A stretch of 64,000 nt of DNA from Thalassospira marina (GCF_002844375.1 NZ_CP024199.1:4008001-4072000), one strand, 5' to 3'. Positions 36,862 to 46,270 are shown, counted from the stretch's first letter. Numbers and translations are program-made. The notes: generated by a model not told the origin, from the sequence alone.

Positions 36862-37209
36862 TTACGCCATCACCACATTTTCCCCATCGACCTTAACGGC
36901 AACCGGTTCCAGGGCATCGCCACTACACGGCCCGGAAACACAATAGCCATCTTCAATGCGAAAACGCGCGCCGTGGGTGGAACATAAAATTTCGCCACCA
37001 AATTCGCTGATGAATTCGTCAGGTTCAAATTCCAGCGGCACGCCAATATGCGGGCAGCTATTGACGTAACCAAAAACGCCATCGCCTTCACGCACGACAA
37101 AAATATTCTGCCGCGACTCCCCCTCGCCAACAAAAAGGCCCTTGGCCCCTGTCGCCTCAAGGTCGCTTAGCGCGCATAAAACGGTCCCTTCCGGGGCAAG
37201 CCTGCTCAT
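36862..37209 (-). CDS. Rieske [2Fe-2S] ferredoxin-like protein
   Basis: A 115-residue small Rieske protein. The cluster ligands are CPHIG (Cys-x-His) and CSTHG (Cys-x-x-His). It lacks a membrane anchor or oxygenase domain and so is a soluble electron carrier of the NirD/ferredoxin type. The ATG at 37209 overlaps the stop of the EVE gene by four bases, which fixes the start and indicates coupled translation. Partner enzyme unknown. Confidence 0.88.
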   Translation of the reverse strand: MSRLAPEGTVLCALSDLEATGAKGLFVGEGESRQNIFVVREGDGVFGYVNSCPHIGVPLEFEPDEFISEFGGEILCSTHGARFRIEDGYCVSGPCSGDALEPVAVKVDGENVVMA

Positions 37210-37619
37210 GGTTTGACGCCACCCATATCGCAAATGGCCTTCCAGGACGCATCATCAATTGGCAGAACCGACAATCGGGACTGTTTTAACAATGCCAGTT
37301 CCGAAAATTGCGGGTCTGCCTTGATGGCATCAAGCGTTACCGGCCGAACAAGCGGTTTGACGGTTTTAACATCAACCTGCACAAACTTGCCCTTGGCATC
37401 GCTTGGGTCCGGGTAGGCTTCGCGTACGATCTCGACAATGCCGACAATGCTTTTTTCTTTCACCGAATGATAGAAAAACGCCTGGTCACCAATTTTCATG
37501 GCGCGCAGATTATTGGCCGCCTGATAGTTGCGAACACCGTCCCAGCCTTCAATATCCTTTGCCACCTGGTCATCCCATGACCAGCTAGAGGGTTCGGTCT
37601 TGATCAGCCAGTACGCCAT
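37206..37619 (-). CDS. EVE-domain protein
   Basis: A 137-residue PUA-like EVE-domain protein. It starts YWLIKTEPSSWSWDDQ and has WDGVRNYQAANNLRAMKIGDQAFFYHS, the standard motifs. EVE domains bind modified bases in DNA or RNA; the stand-alone housekeeping type near yciI and gpsA/tsaD is common in alphaproteobacteria. It starts three bases after the YciI gene and overlaps the Rieske gene. Confidence 0.92.
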   Translation of the reverse strand: MAYWLIKTEPSSWSWDDQVAKDIEGWDGVRNYQAANNLRAMKIGDQAFFYHSVKEKSIVGIVEIVREAYPDPSDAKGKFVQVDVKTVKPLVRPVTLDAIKADPQFSELALLKQSRLSVLPIDDASWKAICDMGGVKP

Positions 37620-37622
37620 GGA

Positions 37623-37901
37623 TCAGAAAACCTTTTTAAACGGCCGGATCACAACAGATTCAAACAGGCCAGCCTTGGCATAGGGGTCATTCGCCGTCAT
37701 GGTTTCGGCCGCTGCCATGTCTTCAAGCTCGATAATAAAAACCGACCCGTTCATACCTTCCAGATCAGGATCAAGCGTGGGGCCTGCAGCAACGATTTTG
37801 TCAGCATACCCATCCTTCACATAGGCCAGATGGGCATCGCGGTTTGCCTTGCGCACATGAAGGTGGCCGGGTTTATCAACACAACGGATGTAAAACAGCA
37901 T
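37623..37901 (-). CDS. YciI-family protein
   Basis: A 92-residue ferredoxin-like-fold protein with the conserved His in NRDAHLAYV and the aspartate in ANDPYAKAGLF. The family is widespread with no agreed function. The ATG at 37901 follows AGGA at the right distance; the longer frame to 37973 adds residues without family support. First gene of the yciI-EVE-Rieske string. Confidence 0.9.
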   Translation of the reverse strand: MLFYIRCVDKPGHLHVRKANRDAHLAYVKDGYADKIVAAGPTLDPDLEGMNGSVFIIELEDMAAAETMTANDPYAKAGLFESVVIRPFKKVF

Positions 37902-38068
37902 GGATTTTCCTGCATTTGATAGGATTGGAAAACAAGATACCGCCAAAGTGACAGAATGATCACGACAGCTCAAGATTGACCTAAGCTATGCGGTGATTTT
38001 GCGTCCACTGATAACCTGATTGTGTATTGTGCACGCAGGCGAAGCATAGGAACGACACCGAAAAACCA

Positions 38069-38641
38069 ATGAAACTCTCGGATTTCAAAAATCACCCACT
38101 CTTCCCCTTTTCCGATTTCAGGGAAAATGATGCTTCATTTCAGTTGCTGATAGATTTCTGGAAGCAGCTTGTGAAAGAGTCTTTGGGTGATGAGCTATTT
38201 CCCGAATGCGAAACTTTGCAGGATTACGAACGGGATAACGGGCCTGAACCATTCCATAATCCGGTTATGTTCGATTTCTGGGTGCCCTCGCTCAATAGAG
38301 GTGCCCGTATCACCCTCACTGAAAATTTCGATAACTCCCCTTTGTTGGTCGACGCAAAAGAGGATGAACGATTTTCGGCCTATGATCCTTTTATCTTTTA
38401 CATGAGTTTCAGACGCCTTCCTGACGATAGCAAAGATATCGAACAAATTGTTCTATGCTCGGATATGTCCGATTCTTCCCTCGAAGCTACACAAGAAAAA
38501 TTGCGCGACTTCCTTATTGATCAGGTATCTGCCGACGAAATTGAACAAATGATAGAGAACGGAATAAAGAACATGCCGAATTACCCAACAAAAGAAGAAT
38601 GGGATGAATATTGGGACCGGATGTCAGAGGATGGGAACTGA
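38069..38641 (+). CDS. Hypothetical protein, AT-richer orphan
   Basis: A 190-residue acidic, apparently soluble protein with no signal or TM segment. Aromatic motifs include FPFSDFRENDASFQLLIDFW and PTKEEWDEYWDRM at the C-terminus. I do not recognise the family. Base composition is visibly more AT-rich than its neighbours, and it lies on the opposite strand between yciI and gpsA, which are close neighbours in many relatives. The start is uncertain: ATG 38069 has AGGA 17 bases upstream, and the frame is open to a GTG at 38027. Likely horizontally acquired. Confidence 0.6.
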   Translation: MKLSDFKNHPLFPFSDFRENDASFQLLIDFWKQLVKESLGDELFPECETLQDYERDNGPEPFHNPVMFDFWVPSLNRGARITLTENFDNSPLLVDAKEDERFSAYDPFIFYMSFRRLPDDSKDIEQIVLCSDMSDSSLEATQEKLRDFLIDQVSADEIEQMIENGIKNMPNYPTKEEWDEYWDRMSEDGN

Positions 38642-38726
38642 GATCACAGACACCGCATGTCTATCACCAAAAAGAGCATTTCCCGTTAAACGAAGTTAAG
38701 GCAACAGACCACACGCAGAATCAGGT

Positions 38727-39734
38727 TTAAAGCCGCGCTTCAAGCTCATCCCGGAAGGGTCGATTCAAAAGGGCGTCAATGGTTTCGCGCAGGGGTGCAT
38801 GGTGGTTGGCGACCTGGTTCACCGCGTTGCAAATTGGCATTTCCACGCCGTATTTTTCGGCAACAGCCGTAACCGATGCTGCCGTATGCACCCCTTCGGT
38901 CACACTGCGCCGGGAGGATAAAATATCGGCTGCACTTTGCCCCTGTCCCAGTGCCACGCCAAAGGTGTAATTGCGCGAAAGCGTACCTGTGCAGGTCAGC
39001 ATCAAATCGCCCAATCCGGCAAGGCCCATCAGGGTTTCGGCCCGCCCGCCCGTGGCAATGGCAAGGCGTGACATTTCGGCAAGGCCGCGTGTCACAAGGG
39101 CTGCGCGCGCATTATCGCCCAGCTGCATGCCCGCCACCACGCCACTGGCAATCGCCAGCACGTTTTTGATGGCCCCGGCCACTTCAACACCGGTCACATC
39201 CGAACTGTAATAGGGCCTGAAAGACGATGTGCCGATCTGTTCAACCAGTTTTTTGCCCAATTCCCGGTCACGGCAGGCCAGTGTCAGCGCGGCAGGCAGG
39301 CCATTGGCCACTTCCTGGGCAAAGGTCGGGCCGGACAAAACGGCAACCGGCACATCACCCAGTTCTTCGCGCACAACCGTTTCCATTAACGCGCCGGTCT
39401 TTTTTTCAATCCCCTTGGCGCAAATAACGGCGGGTATGCCGGGCTGCCAGTGCGGAGCAAGGGTCTTCAAACTGTCGCGCAAAAACTGTGCCGGCGTCAC
39501 CAGCAGGACAAAATCGGCTGCCAGCACATCTGGCGCGTTCAAGCTGGCCGAAAGACCGGCAGGCAGGGCAATGCCGGGCAAATAAAGGTCGTTTTCGCGC
39601 GTTTCATTCATCCGCGCGGCAAGGTCACCATCGCGCAGCAGCATACGGGCATCCGCCCCGGCCCGGACGGCCTGAATGGCAAGTGCCGTTCCCCAGGCAC
39701 CACCCCCGACAATTCCTATGCGCTTTTCCGACAT
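38727..39734 (-). CDS. gpsA: Glycerol-3-phosphate dehydrogenase [NAD(P)+]
   Basis: A 335-residue cytosolic enzyme that reduces dihydroxyacetone phosphate to sn-glycerol 3-phosphate for phospholipid synthesis. The dinucleotide motif is IVGGGAWGTALA, followed by AVLSGPTFAQEVANGLP and the catalytic Lys in GAIKNVLAIASGV. The start at 39734 (MSEKRIGIVGGG) removes 23 unsupported residues from the longer frame. It is downstream of tsaD with about 100 bases between them. Confidence 0.96.
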   Translation of the reverse strand: MSEKRIGIVGGGAWGTALAIQAVRAGADARMLLRDGDLAARMNETRENDLYLPGIALPAGLSASLNAPDVLAADFVLLVTPAQFLRDSLKTLAPHWQPGIPAVICAKGIEKKTGALMETVVREELGDVPVAVLSGPTFAQEVANGLPAALTLACRDRELGKKLVEQIGTSSFRPYYSSDVTGVEVAGAIKNVLAIASGVVAGMQLGDNARAALVTRGLAEMSRLAIATGGRAETLMGLAGLGDLMLTCTGTLSRNYTFGVALGQGQSAADILSSRRSVTEGVHTAASVTAVAEKYGVEMPICNAVNQVANHHAPLRETIDALLNRPFRDELEARL

Positions 39735-39838
39735 GCCAGCAAATTCCAGTTTAAATACGCCATCGTCTTTATGTTCGTGCCGCCCCAAGCCACCCATCCG
39801 CATCGGGTTCGCATCGGGGTTGCCGTTTACGGCCGTTA

Positions 39839-40897
39839 TCAGGCCTTAACACCGGCACCAGGGCGCTTGGGGGCTTCCGGGTCCAGCGGCCAGCGCGGAC
39901 GCGGTTTGAAATCCAGCGGGTCTTCCTGCCCAAGGCGGAACCGTTCAAGCCCGGCCCAGGCGATCATGGCGGCATTATCGGTACAAAGCGGCAAAGGCGG
40001 TGCAACCAGTTGCATCCCGGCCTTATCGGTCAGTTCGGTCAAACGGGTACGCAGATATTTATTGGCCGCAACCCCGCCAGCCAGAACCAGCGTTTTACCT
40101 TCAGGATATTCGCGCATGAACTGGTAGATCGCGTTTTTGGTGCGATCAATCAGGGTTTCCCCCACCGCGCGCTGGAAGGATGCCGCAAGGTCAGCCTTTA
40201 CCTCGTCAGTGCGCTGAGGCACGGGGAAACCATCCAGATGTACGCGAACTGCGGTCTTCAAACCCGAAAATGAAAAATCGCATCCTTCACGCCCGCGCAA
40301 GGGGCGGGGCAAACGAAACCGCAGCGGGTCGCCATGTGCGGCCAGTTTTTCCAATGCCGGCCCACCAGGGTAGCCAAGGCCCAGCATCTTTGCGGTTTTA
40401 TCAAAGGCTTCGCCAACGGCATCGTCAATGGTGGTGCCAATACGGCGGTATTTGCCAACACCCTCAACAATCAGAACCTGGCAATGCCCGCCCGAAACCA
40501 GCAGCAATAAATAGGGAAAAGCAACATCGTCGGTCAGGCGCACGGTCAAGGCGTGGCCTTCAAGGTGGTTAACCGCCAGAAAGGGTTTATTGGCTGCAAA
40601 GGCAATGGATTTGGCCGTCATGGTGCCAACCATCACCCCACCAATCAGGCCCGGCCCGCCGGTACAGGCAATGGCGTCAAGGTCATCAAATTCCATGCCG
40701 GCATCATCCATCGCCTCGGCAACAAGGCGGTCGATATGTTCAAGATGCGCGCGCGCGGCAATTTCGGGTACGACCCCGCCATAGGGGCGATGATCTTCCA
40801 GTTGGGTCAAAACGCGGTTGGACAAAATTTCGCGTTTGTCATTTACAACGGCAGCAGCCGTTTCATCACAACTGGTTTCAATACCAAGAACATTCAT
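39839..40897 (-). CDS. tsaD: tRNA N6-adenosine threonylcarbamoyltransferase TsaD
   Basis: A 352-residue ASKHA-fold enzyme that transfers the threonylcarbamoyl group to A37 of ANN-decoding tRNAs, with TsaB and the ATPase TsaE (18265). It starts MNVLGIETSCDETAAAVV and contains the metal-binding HLEGHALTVRL and HLEHIDRL regions. The frame runs on to 41026, but the family start is at 40897. It is divergent from hemC, a classic alphaproteobacterial arrangement. Confidence 0.97.
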   Translation of the reverse strand: MNVLGIETSCDETAAAVVNDKREILSNRVLTQLEDHRPYGGVVPEIAARAHLEHIDRLVAEAMDDAGMEFDDLDAIACTGGPGLIGGVMVGTMTAKSIAFAANKPFLAVNHLEGHALTVRLTDDVAFPYLLLLVSGGHCQVLIVEGVGKYRRIGTTIDDAVGEAFDKTAKMLGLGYPGGPALEKLAAHGDPLRFRLPRPLRGREGCDFSFSGLKTAVRVHLDGFPVPQRTDEVKADLAASFQRAVGETLIDRTKNAIYQFMREYPEGKTLVLAGGVAANKYLRTRLTELTDKAGMQLVAPPLPLCTDNAAMIAWAGLERFRLGQEDPLDFKPRPRWPLDPEAPKRPGAGVKA

Positions 40898-41147
40898 GGA
40901 ATTTGATATCCGGCTATCACTGGTTTGCGCCCGATCAAAGCAGGCCTGTGGGCGATGATGTAGCCCAAAGTAACACGCCTTGCCACCCTTTGCAGGATAT
41001 CGAAATGACATGACAGCCATTTTCATCCCCAGGGAACGATATTGGTCCTATGCAGGGCTGCGTTCTGCAGTCTAAATAACGACATGATCGTCAACGATAC
41101 CGTGCAAAACTTGTTTAAACACTGAATTCGGATTAAAAACCGGCACC

Positions 41148-42092
41148 ATGACAGATACAGCAAAACTTCGCATCGGCACCCGTGGTTCCCCCCTTGCACT
41201 GGCACAGGCGCATGAAGTTCGCGACCTCGTGGCAAAGGCAAATCCCGAACTTTCGGGCGAAAACGATATCGAAATCGTTGTCATTTCCACCACCGCCGAC
41301 CGGGTAACCGACCGCGCGCTTTCGGAAATTGGTGGCAAGGGCCTGTTTACCAAGGAAATCGACGAAGCCCAGCTTAAGGGTGAAATCGACGTTGCCGTTC
41401 ACTGCATCAAGGATGTTCCGACCATCCTGCCCGAAGGCATTGCCATGCCGGTTATCATGCCGCGCGAAGATGTGCGTGATGCCTTTATTTCCACCAAATA
41501 TAAAAGCTTTGCCGACATGCCCGCAGGGTCGGTTGTGGGCACCGCATCTTTGCGCCGCCAGGCAATGGTTTTGAACAAATACCCGCATCTGAAGGTCGAA
41601 ACCTTTCGCGGCAATGTGCAAACCCGCCTGCGCAAGCTTGAAGAAGGCCAGGCCGATGCCACCCTGCTGGCAATGGCCGGGTTAAACCGCCTCGGCCATC
41701 CCGAAATTGCCACCCATGTCATTTCCGAAGACGACATGCTGCCCGCCGTTGGCCAGGGTGCGCTGGGGCTTGCCATTCGGGCAGGCGATGAAAAGGTCGC
41801 CAACTGGCTGTCATCGCTGCATTGCCATGAAACCGATTTGCGCATCACCGCCGAACGTGCCGCCCTGCGCGCACTGGACGGTTCGTGCAAAACACCAATC
41901 GCGGCCCTGGCCGAGATTGATGAAAACGGCACCATGCGCCTGCGTGTGACCATTGTCCGCCCCGATGGCAGCGAATGGCTTGATGCGGAACGCACCCTTG
42001 AAAACCCCGATATCGCCGGGGCAGACCGCATTGGCACCGATGCCGGAAACGAGCTTAAACAGCGCGGCGGGCCTGACTTTATTCTCGCCTGA
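41148..42092 (+). CDS. hemC: Hydroxymethylbilane synthase (porphobilinogen deaminase)
   Basis: A 314-residue enzyme that links four porphobilinogens into hydroxymethylbilane. N-terminal RIGTRGSPLALAQAHEV, the catalytic aspartate in HCIKDVP, and the dipyrromethane-binding Cys in DGSCKTPIAA are all present. First gene of hemC-hemD-mic60-hemY. A 12-bp inverted repeat follows in the hemC-hemD gap. Confidence 0.97.
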   Translation: MTDTAKLRIGTRGSPLALAQAHEVRDLVAKANPELSGENDIEIVVISTTADRVTDRALSEIGGKGLFTKEIDEAQLKGEIDVAVHCIKDVPTILPEGIAMPVIMPREDVRDAFISTKYKSFADMPAGSVVGTASLRRQAMVLNKYPHLKVETFRGNVQTRLRKLEEGQADATLLAMAGLNRLGHPEIATHVISEDDMLPAVGQGALGLAIRAGDEKVANWLSSLHCHETDLRITAERAALRALDGSCKTPIAALAEIDENGTMRLRVTIVRPDGSEWLDAERTLENPDIAGADRIGTDAGNELKQRGGPDFILA

Positions 42093-42111
42093 CAAACAGG
42101 CAGATAAATCA

Positions 42112-42151
42112 TTGCGAGGCATCGCGCATCATTTGGCGGGATGCCTCGCAA
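42112..42151. repeat. 12-bp inverted repeat between hemC and hemD
   Basis: TTGCGAGGCATC (42112-42123) is complementary to GATGCCTCGCAA (42140-42151). No plus-strand T-run follows (AAAAA does), so it is not a terminator for hemC. It may stabilise hemC mRNA or tune the hemC to downstream ratio. Confidence 0.55.
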
Positions 42152-42243
42152 AAATGCTTCCTGTCAGGGCTTTTGGGGCAATTGCCACAGCCCTTTGACC
42201 GAAAAGCATTTAGAACATCTGATAGGCCCAATTCCTGAGCAGG

Positions 42244-42987
42244 ATGGATGTCACCATGGGGAAAACGGTCCTGAATACACGGCCAGAAACCGATTCCGGT
42301 GATCTGGCAATTGCCTTGCAGCAGCGCGGCTATGATGTCTGCTGTGCTCCCATGCTGACGATTGACTTTCCCGCCCTGCCCGATGACCAGCCCGGCCTGA
42401 ACCTTGATGGTGTGCAGGCTGTTGTTTTCACATCGGCCAATGGTGTGCGCGCCTTTATCCGTCATTGCCCGCGGCGGGACCTGCCGGTTATGGCCGTGGG
42501 CGATGCCACCGCCACCACCGCCCGCGAGGCCGGTTTTGCCACGGTTTTTAGTGCCGGGGGCGACATTGACGACCTTGCCGCCCTGATTGCGCAACGCCTG
42601 CCTGCCAATGGCGGGCCAATCTACCATCCGGCAGCGCGCAAAACGGCAGGTGATCTGGGAACATTATTGGCTTCAAAGGGTTACGTCATAGATCGCCAAA
42701 CACTTTACGAGGCCCATGCCGCAACCAGCCTGCCACCTGCAATTATTGATGGCTTGGCTCATGCGGCAATTGATGCGGTGTTATTTTTCTCTCCCCGCAC
42801 GGCTGAATCCTTTGTTAAGCTGGTGGAACATCATAACATACAAGGGGCGATGACCACCGTAAGCGCAATCTGTCTAAGCCCCGCCGTCAAAGACCGCCTT
42901 GCCAGCCTGAAATGGCGCAGGATCGCGGTCGCGGCACAACCGACACAAGAAAGCCTGTTATCGGAACTTGATAACGCTATCGTCTGA
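42244..42987 (+). CDS. hemD: Uroporphyrinogen-III synthase
   Basis: A 247-residue enzyme that closes and inverts ring D of hydroxymethylbilane. The family is poorly conserved; visible marks are TRPETDSGDLAIALQQRG near the N-terminus, VVFTSANGVRAF, and VLFFSPRTAESFVKLVE. The position after hemC supports the call. Start 42244 or the ATG four codons later (42256). The next gene's ATG follows its stop directly (TGAATG). Confidence 0.9.
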   Translation: MDVTMGKTVLNTRPETDSGDLAIALQQRGYDVCCAPMLTIDFPALPDDQPGLNLDGVQAVVFTSANGVRAFIRHCPRRDLPVMAVGDATATTAREAGFATVFSAGGDIDDLAALIAQRLPANGGPIYHPAARKTAGDLGTLLASKGYVIDRQTLYEAHAATSLPPAIIDGLAHAAIDAVLFFSPRTAESFVKLVEHHNIQGAMTTVSAICLSPAVKDRLASLKWRRIAVAAQPTQESLLSELDNAIV

Positions 42988-44748
42988 ATGTCCTGCGCCA
43001 GTGGGCGTATCGGAACAACCGCAAACTGCAATGGTCCGACCGTGAAAAAACCAGAAACGCCAAAAACCGACACTTCCGCGACGCCGGCCAAGGGCCAGGA
43101 TACGATCTCGATCGACAGCAAAGGCAATGCAAGTGCTGCCAAGCCTGCAACGCCCTCAGGCGATGCCAGCGCAAAGCCCGCCTCAGGCACAAACACATCT
43201 GCCCCCACTGGCAGCGCCAGCACGTCATCAGCCAAACCGGCCGGTGGTGCAACCGCATCAACCAGCAGCGCTTCTGGTAGCAATTCAGCCAGCACCAAAC
43301 CCGGCACATCGACGACCGGCAGTGCCACATCCGGCACGGCAAAACCCGGCGACAAAAATGCCGCAGCAGGCAAAGCCACAGCACAGGGCCAAAAGGCCAA
43401 CAAACCCGCCATCATGGTGGTGATCTGGGCCGTCATTATTGTCGGTATCGTTTTGGCCCTTGGCTGGGCCAGCCGGGCCATGTGGTGGAAACAGGCCGAA
43501 CCGACCCTGGCCAATATGCTGCCGCAAAGCACGGTTGATGCCCTAGCCCCTGAAGAGGCGCAAAACACCGCCGATATGCAGCAACCGGCAAATGGCGCGG
43601 CATCGGGCAATGGCAATATGGCTGCCAACAGTCTGGCTGATCAACCTGCCGAAAGCACATCCCCTGACAGCGGCACAAACGCCAGCGAGAATGGCAGCGC
43701 CGATGTGATGGCAACCGACAATGCCAGCAAGGGTGATGGCGTTGGCAATATGGGCATGGATACCCAGCAGGCCGCCCCGAACGCCGATGCCCCGAATAAC
43801 ACCGGTGACGAACCTGCCACCGCCGCCGGTGCAATGAGTGGATCTGATAATACAGAAGCAACCGATCCTGCCGATACCCAGGCAAAAAATGTTGTGGTCG
43901 CAACAGACCTGACATCGCGCCTATCGCATCTGGAAGGCACAATCAACGCCCTGCGGGAACGCCTCGATAGCGAACGTGGTGGCGAGATTAACGATTCGGT
44001 CGCGCGCCGCCTTGGCGAACTTGAAACCCGCACCGCACCGATTGACGAAGTCGCCCGTGTTCAGTCCGAACTTTCCGGCGTGGCAAAGGAAATGCGGGAT
44101 CTGACGGCCCGTATGGCCACCGTCGAGGATGAACTCAAAGCAACCGAAGGCCTGCGCATTGCCGGGCGCGGCCAGGCCATTGGTATTGGCATTGCCATCC
44201 TGCGTGATGCCGCACAACGCGGCGGCCCGTTTGAAGTCGCCCTTAACCAGCTTAACCGCAGCGGGTCGGACGACACCATTGTTCAAAAACAGATCGAGGC
44301 CTTAAAACCGCTTGCCGCAAATGGCGCACCGCGTATTGAACAATTGCGGCAATCCTTCCCCCTTGCCGCAGACGAAGCGATCAAAGCAGCCAGCGATGAT
44401 CATTCCGGCGGGGTTTGGGATTCGACCGTTGCCAATCTGAAAAAGCTGTTCCCCATCCGCCGGGTGGATGCCGTTGGCCAGGAAACCCTTGATGGCCGCC
44501 TTGTCAGCGCCGAACAGGCCCTGGCACAGGATAATCTGGCAGATGCCATTTCCGCCCTTGAAGGGGTTGAAGGTGAAAGCGCCAAGGCCGCACTGGAACC
44601 GTGGCTGGCAAAGGCCCGCGCCCGCCAGACCATCAATGTCGCCATTGAAACCCTAAGCAGCCATGCCATTGGTCTTTTGACCGGGCAGGAAGATAAAACC
44701 GGTAACACACCGATCAACAATTCCGCCGGATCGGAGGCTGCCCAATGA
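42988..44748 (+). CDS. Mic60/mitofilin-like inner-membrane protein
   Basis: A 586-residue protein with a low-complexity Ala/Thr/Pro/Ser/Lys-rich N-terminal region (to about residue 130), one TM helix (IMVVIWAVIIVGIVLALGW, about 140-160), an acidic disordered region, a coiled coil (about 310-390) and a C-terminal mitofilin-like helical domain. Alphaproteobacterial homologues next to hem genes have been identified as the bacterial relatives of mitochondrial Mic60, which shape intracytoplasmic membranes. The start is the ATG abutting hemD; a GTG at 43045 is an alternative. Its stop overlaps the hemY start. Confidence 0.82.
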   Translation: MSCASGRIGTTANCNGPTVKKPETPKTDTSATPAKGQDTISIDSKGNASAAKPATPSGDASAKPASGTNTSAPTGSASTSSAKPAGGATASTSSASGSNSASTKPGTSTTGSATSGTAKPGDKNAAAGKATAQGQKANKPAIMVVIWAVIIVGIVLALGWASRAMWWKQAEPTLANMLPQSTVDALAPEEAQNTADMQQPANGAASGNGNMAANSLADQPAESTSPDSGTNASENGSADVMATDNASKGDGVGNMGMDTQQAAPNADAPNNTGDEPATAAGAMSGSDNTEATDPADTQAKNVVVATDLTSRLSHLEGTINALRERLDSERGGEINDSVARRLGELETRTAPIDEVARVQSELSGVAKEMRDLTARMATVEDELKATEGLRIAGRGQAIGIGIAILRDAAQRGGPFEVALNQLNRSGSDDTIVQKQIEALKPLAANGAPRIEQLRQSFPLAADEAIKAASDDHSGGVWDSTVANLKKLFPIRRVDAVGQETLDGRLVSAEQALAQDNLADAISALEGVEGESAKAALEPWLAKARARQTINVAIETLSSHAIGLLTGQEDKTGNTPINNSAGSEAAQ

Positions 44749-46169
44749 TCCGCCTGGTTATCTTTGTTCTGATTACGGCGGCACTTGTGACCGGTGCTGT
44801 CTGGTTTGCCAATAACCCCGGCACCATGACCATTATCTGGCTGGGCTATCGTTTTGATGGTTCGATCGGCATGGTTGTTCTGGCAATTCTGGCGCTGGTT
44901 TTTGCGCTGGTGGTGCTGTGGCGCATCTGGTTTGTCATTTCGCGTTCGCCGGGCTGGGTCGGGCGTATGCTGGGCAGCCGTCGCCGTAAAAAGGGCCAGC
45001 AGGCCCTGACCATGGGCTTGCTTGAACTGGCATCGGGCGATGTCCGCCAGGCCCTTAAACATACCCGTGCGGTCGATAAATACCTGGAAGACGACACACT
45101 AACGCGCCTGTTAACCGCGCAGGCAGCCGAACTTGAAGGCAACAATGCCGCTGCCCACCGCCAGTTCGAAGAAATGCTGAAATCACCGGATTCGGCCTTT
45201 TTCGGTTTGCGGGGCTTGCTGCAGCTTTCGCTTAAGGCAGATGACCGCAAAGCAGCGCTGGATTATGCCGAACGTGCCCACCGTTTGCGCCCGCGCAATC
45301 CGTCGGTTCTGGTCACCTATTTTGACCTGCTTTTGGGTGCCAAACGCTGGGACCGGGCATTGACCCTGCTGGTTGATGCGCAAAAAGCCGATATCTTCAA
45401 GGAAGATGAACTTTCGCGCCGCCGTGCATTGTTGATCACCGCCAAGGCCGAAGACGCCATTCGCGATGGTGAAAACAGCGAAGCTGTCAAACTGCTGCGC
45501 AAGGCCCTGACCGCCCATCCCGATTTCAGCGGTGCCGCTATCCTGTTGACCGAACTTTACATCAAGGTTGGTCAGCCGGGCAAAGCGCGTGATGTCGTCA
45601 GCCAAAGCTGGCAGATCAGCCCGAACGGTGCGCTGGGCCAGCTTTACCTGCAAAGCCTGGATGGTGATGCCCTGGCAAAGGTTAAGGCGGTTGAAAAGCT
45701 GATTGCAGGGAAAACCGATCACCCTGAAAGCCAGCTTTTGCTGGCCGAGGCCGCATTGAACGCCCAATTGTGGGGTATGGCACGCAGCAATGTGGAAAAG
45801 GCGATTGCACAAAATGCGCAGGCCCGCCATTACCGCCTGCTGGCCGATCTGGAATTTGCCGAAAAACAGGACCCGGCCAAGGCCCGCGAATTGCTGGTCA
45901 AAGCCAGCCACGCCAACCCGGACCCGGACTGGCGCTGTGGTGCCTGCGGGGCCGAAACCGGCAAATGGTCGGTTATCTGCCCGTCCTGCCATTCGTTTGG
46001 AGCAATTGACTGGCGCGCGCCGCTTCGCCTGCATGCCCATGCACACAACAACCACGAACATGCTGGCACCAAAGCCAAACCCGACGCCCCATTGGCCGTT
46101 TCTGTTGCCGGAACCACCATTGACGGGGATGAAGCCATAACGTCAGGCAAAAGCCAGGACCGCGTATAG
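44745..46169 (+). CDS. hemY: HemY-like TPR membrane protein with C-terminal zinc ribbon
   Basis: A 474-residue HemY N-domain protein. Two N-terminal hydrophobic helices (about residues 1-20 and 40-65) anchor it, and TPR-like repeats fill about 85-390. Near residue 400 it has CGACGAETGKWSVICPSCHS, a rubredoxin/zinc-ribbon with two CxxC pairs as in the LPS regulator LapB. A His-rich stretch (HAHAHNNHEH) follows. The start forms an ATGA overlap with the mic60-like gene. This is the enterobacterial-type HemY, not protoporphyrinogen oxidase. It ends at a terminator. Confidence 0.87.
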   Translation: MIRLVIFVLITAALVTGAVWFANNPGTMTIIWLGYRFDGSIGMVVLAILALVFALVVLWRIWFVISRSPGWVGRMLGSRRRKKGQQALTMGLLELASGDVRQALKHTRAVDKYLEDDTLTRLLTAQAAELEGNNAAAHRQFEEMLKSPDSAFFGLRGLLQLSLKADDRKAALDYAERAHRLRPRNPSVLVTYFDLLLGAKRWDRALTLLVDAQKADIFKEDELSRRRALLITAKAEDAIRDGENSEAVKLLRKALTAHPDFSGAAILLTELYIKVGQPGKARDVVSQSWQISPNGALGQLYLQSLDGDALAKVKAVEKLIAGKTDHPESQLLLAEAALNAQLWGMARSNVEKAIAQNAQARHYRLLADLEFAEKQDPAKARELLVKASHANPDPDWRCGACGAETGKWSVICPSCHSFGAIDWRAPLRLHAHAHNNHEHAGTKAKPDAPLAVSVAGTTIDGDEAITSGKSQDRV

Positions 46170-46210
46170 CGCATTGCCGATGCTGGCACATTATCAGCAA
46201 ATCCAAATAA

Positions 46211-46241
46211 AAACGGCGGCCTGTCATGCAGGCCGCCGTTT
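46211..46241. terminator. Bidirectional intrinsic terminator
   Basis: AAACGGCGGCCTG (46211-46223) pairs perfectly with CAGGCCGCCGTTT (46229-46241) between convergent hemY and purH; A-rich and T-rich flanks suit both directions. Confidence 0.88.
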
Positions 46242-46270
46242 ATCATTCAGGCCCTTGGCAGGGCTGAAAA

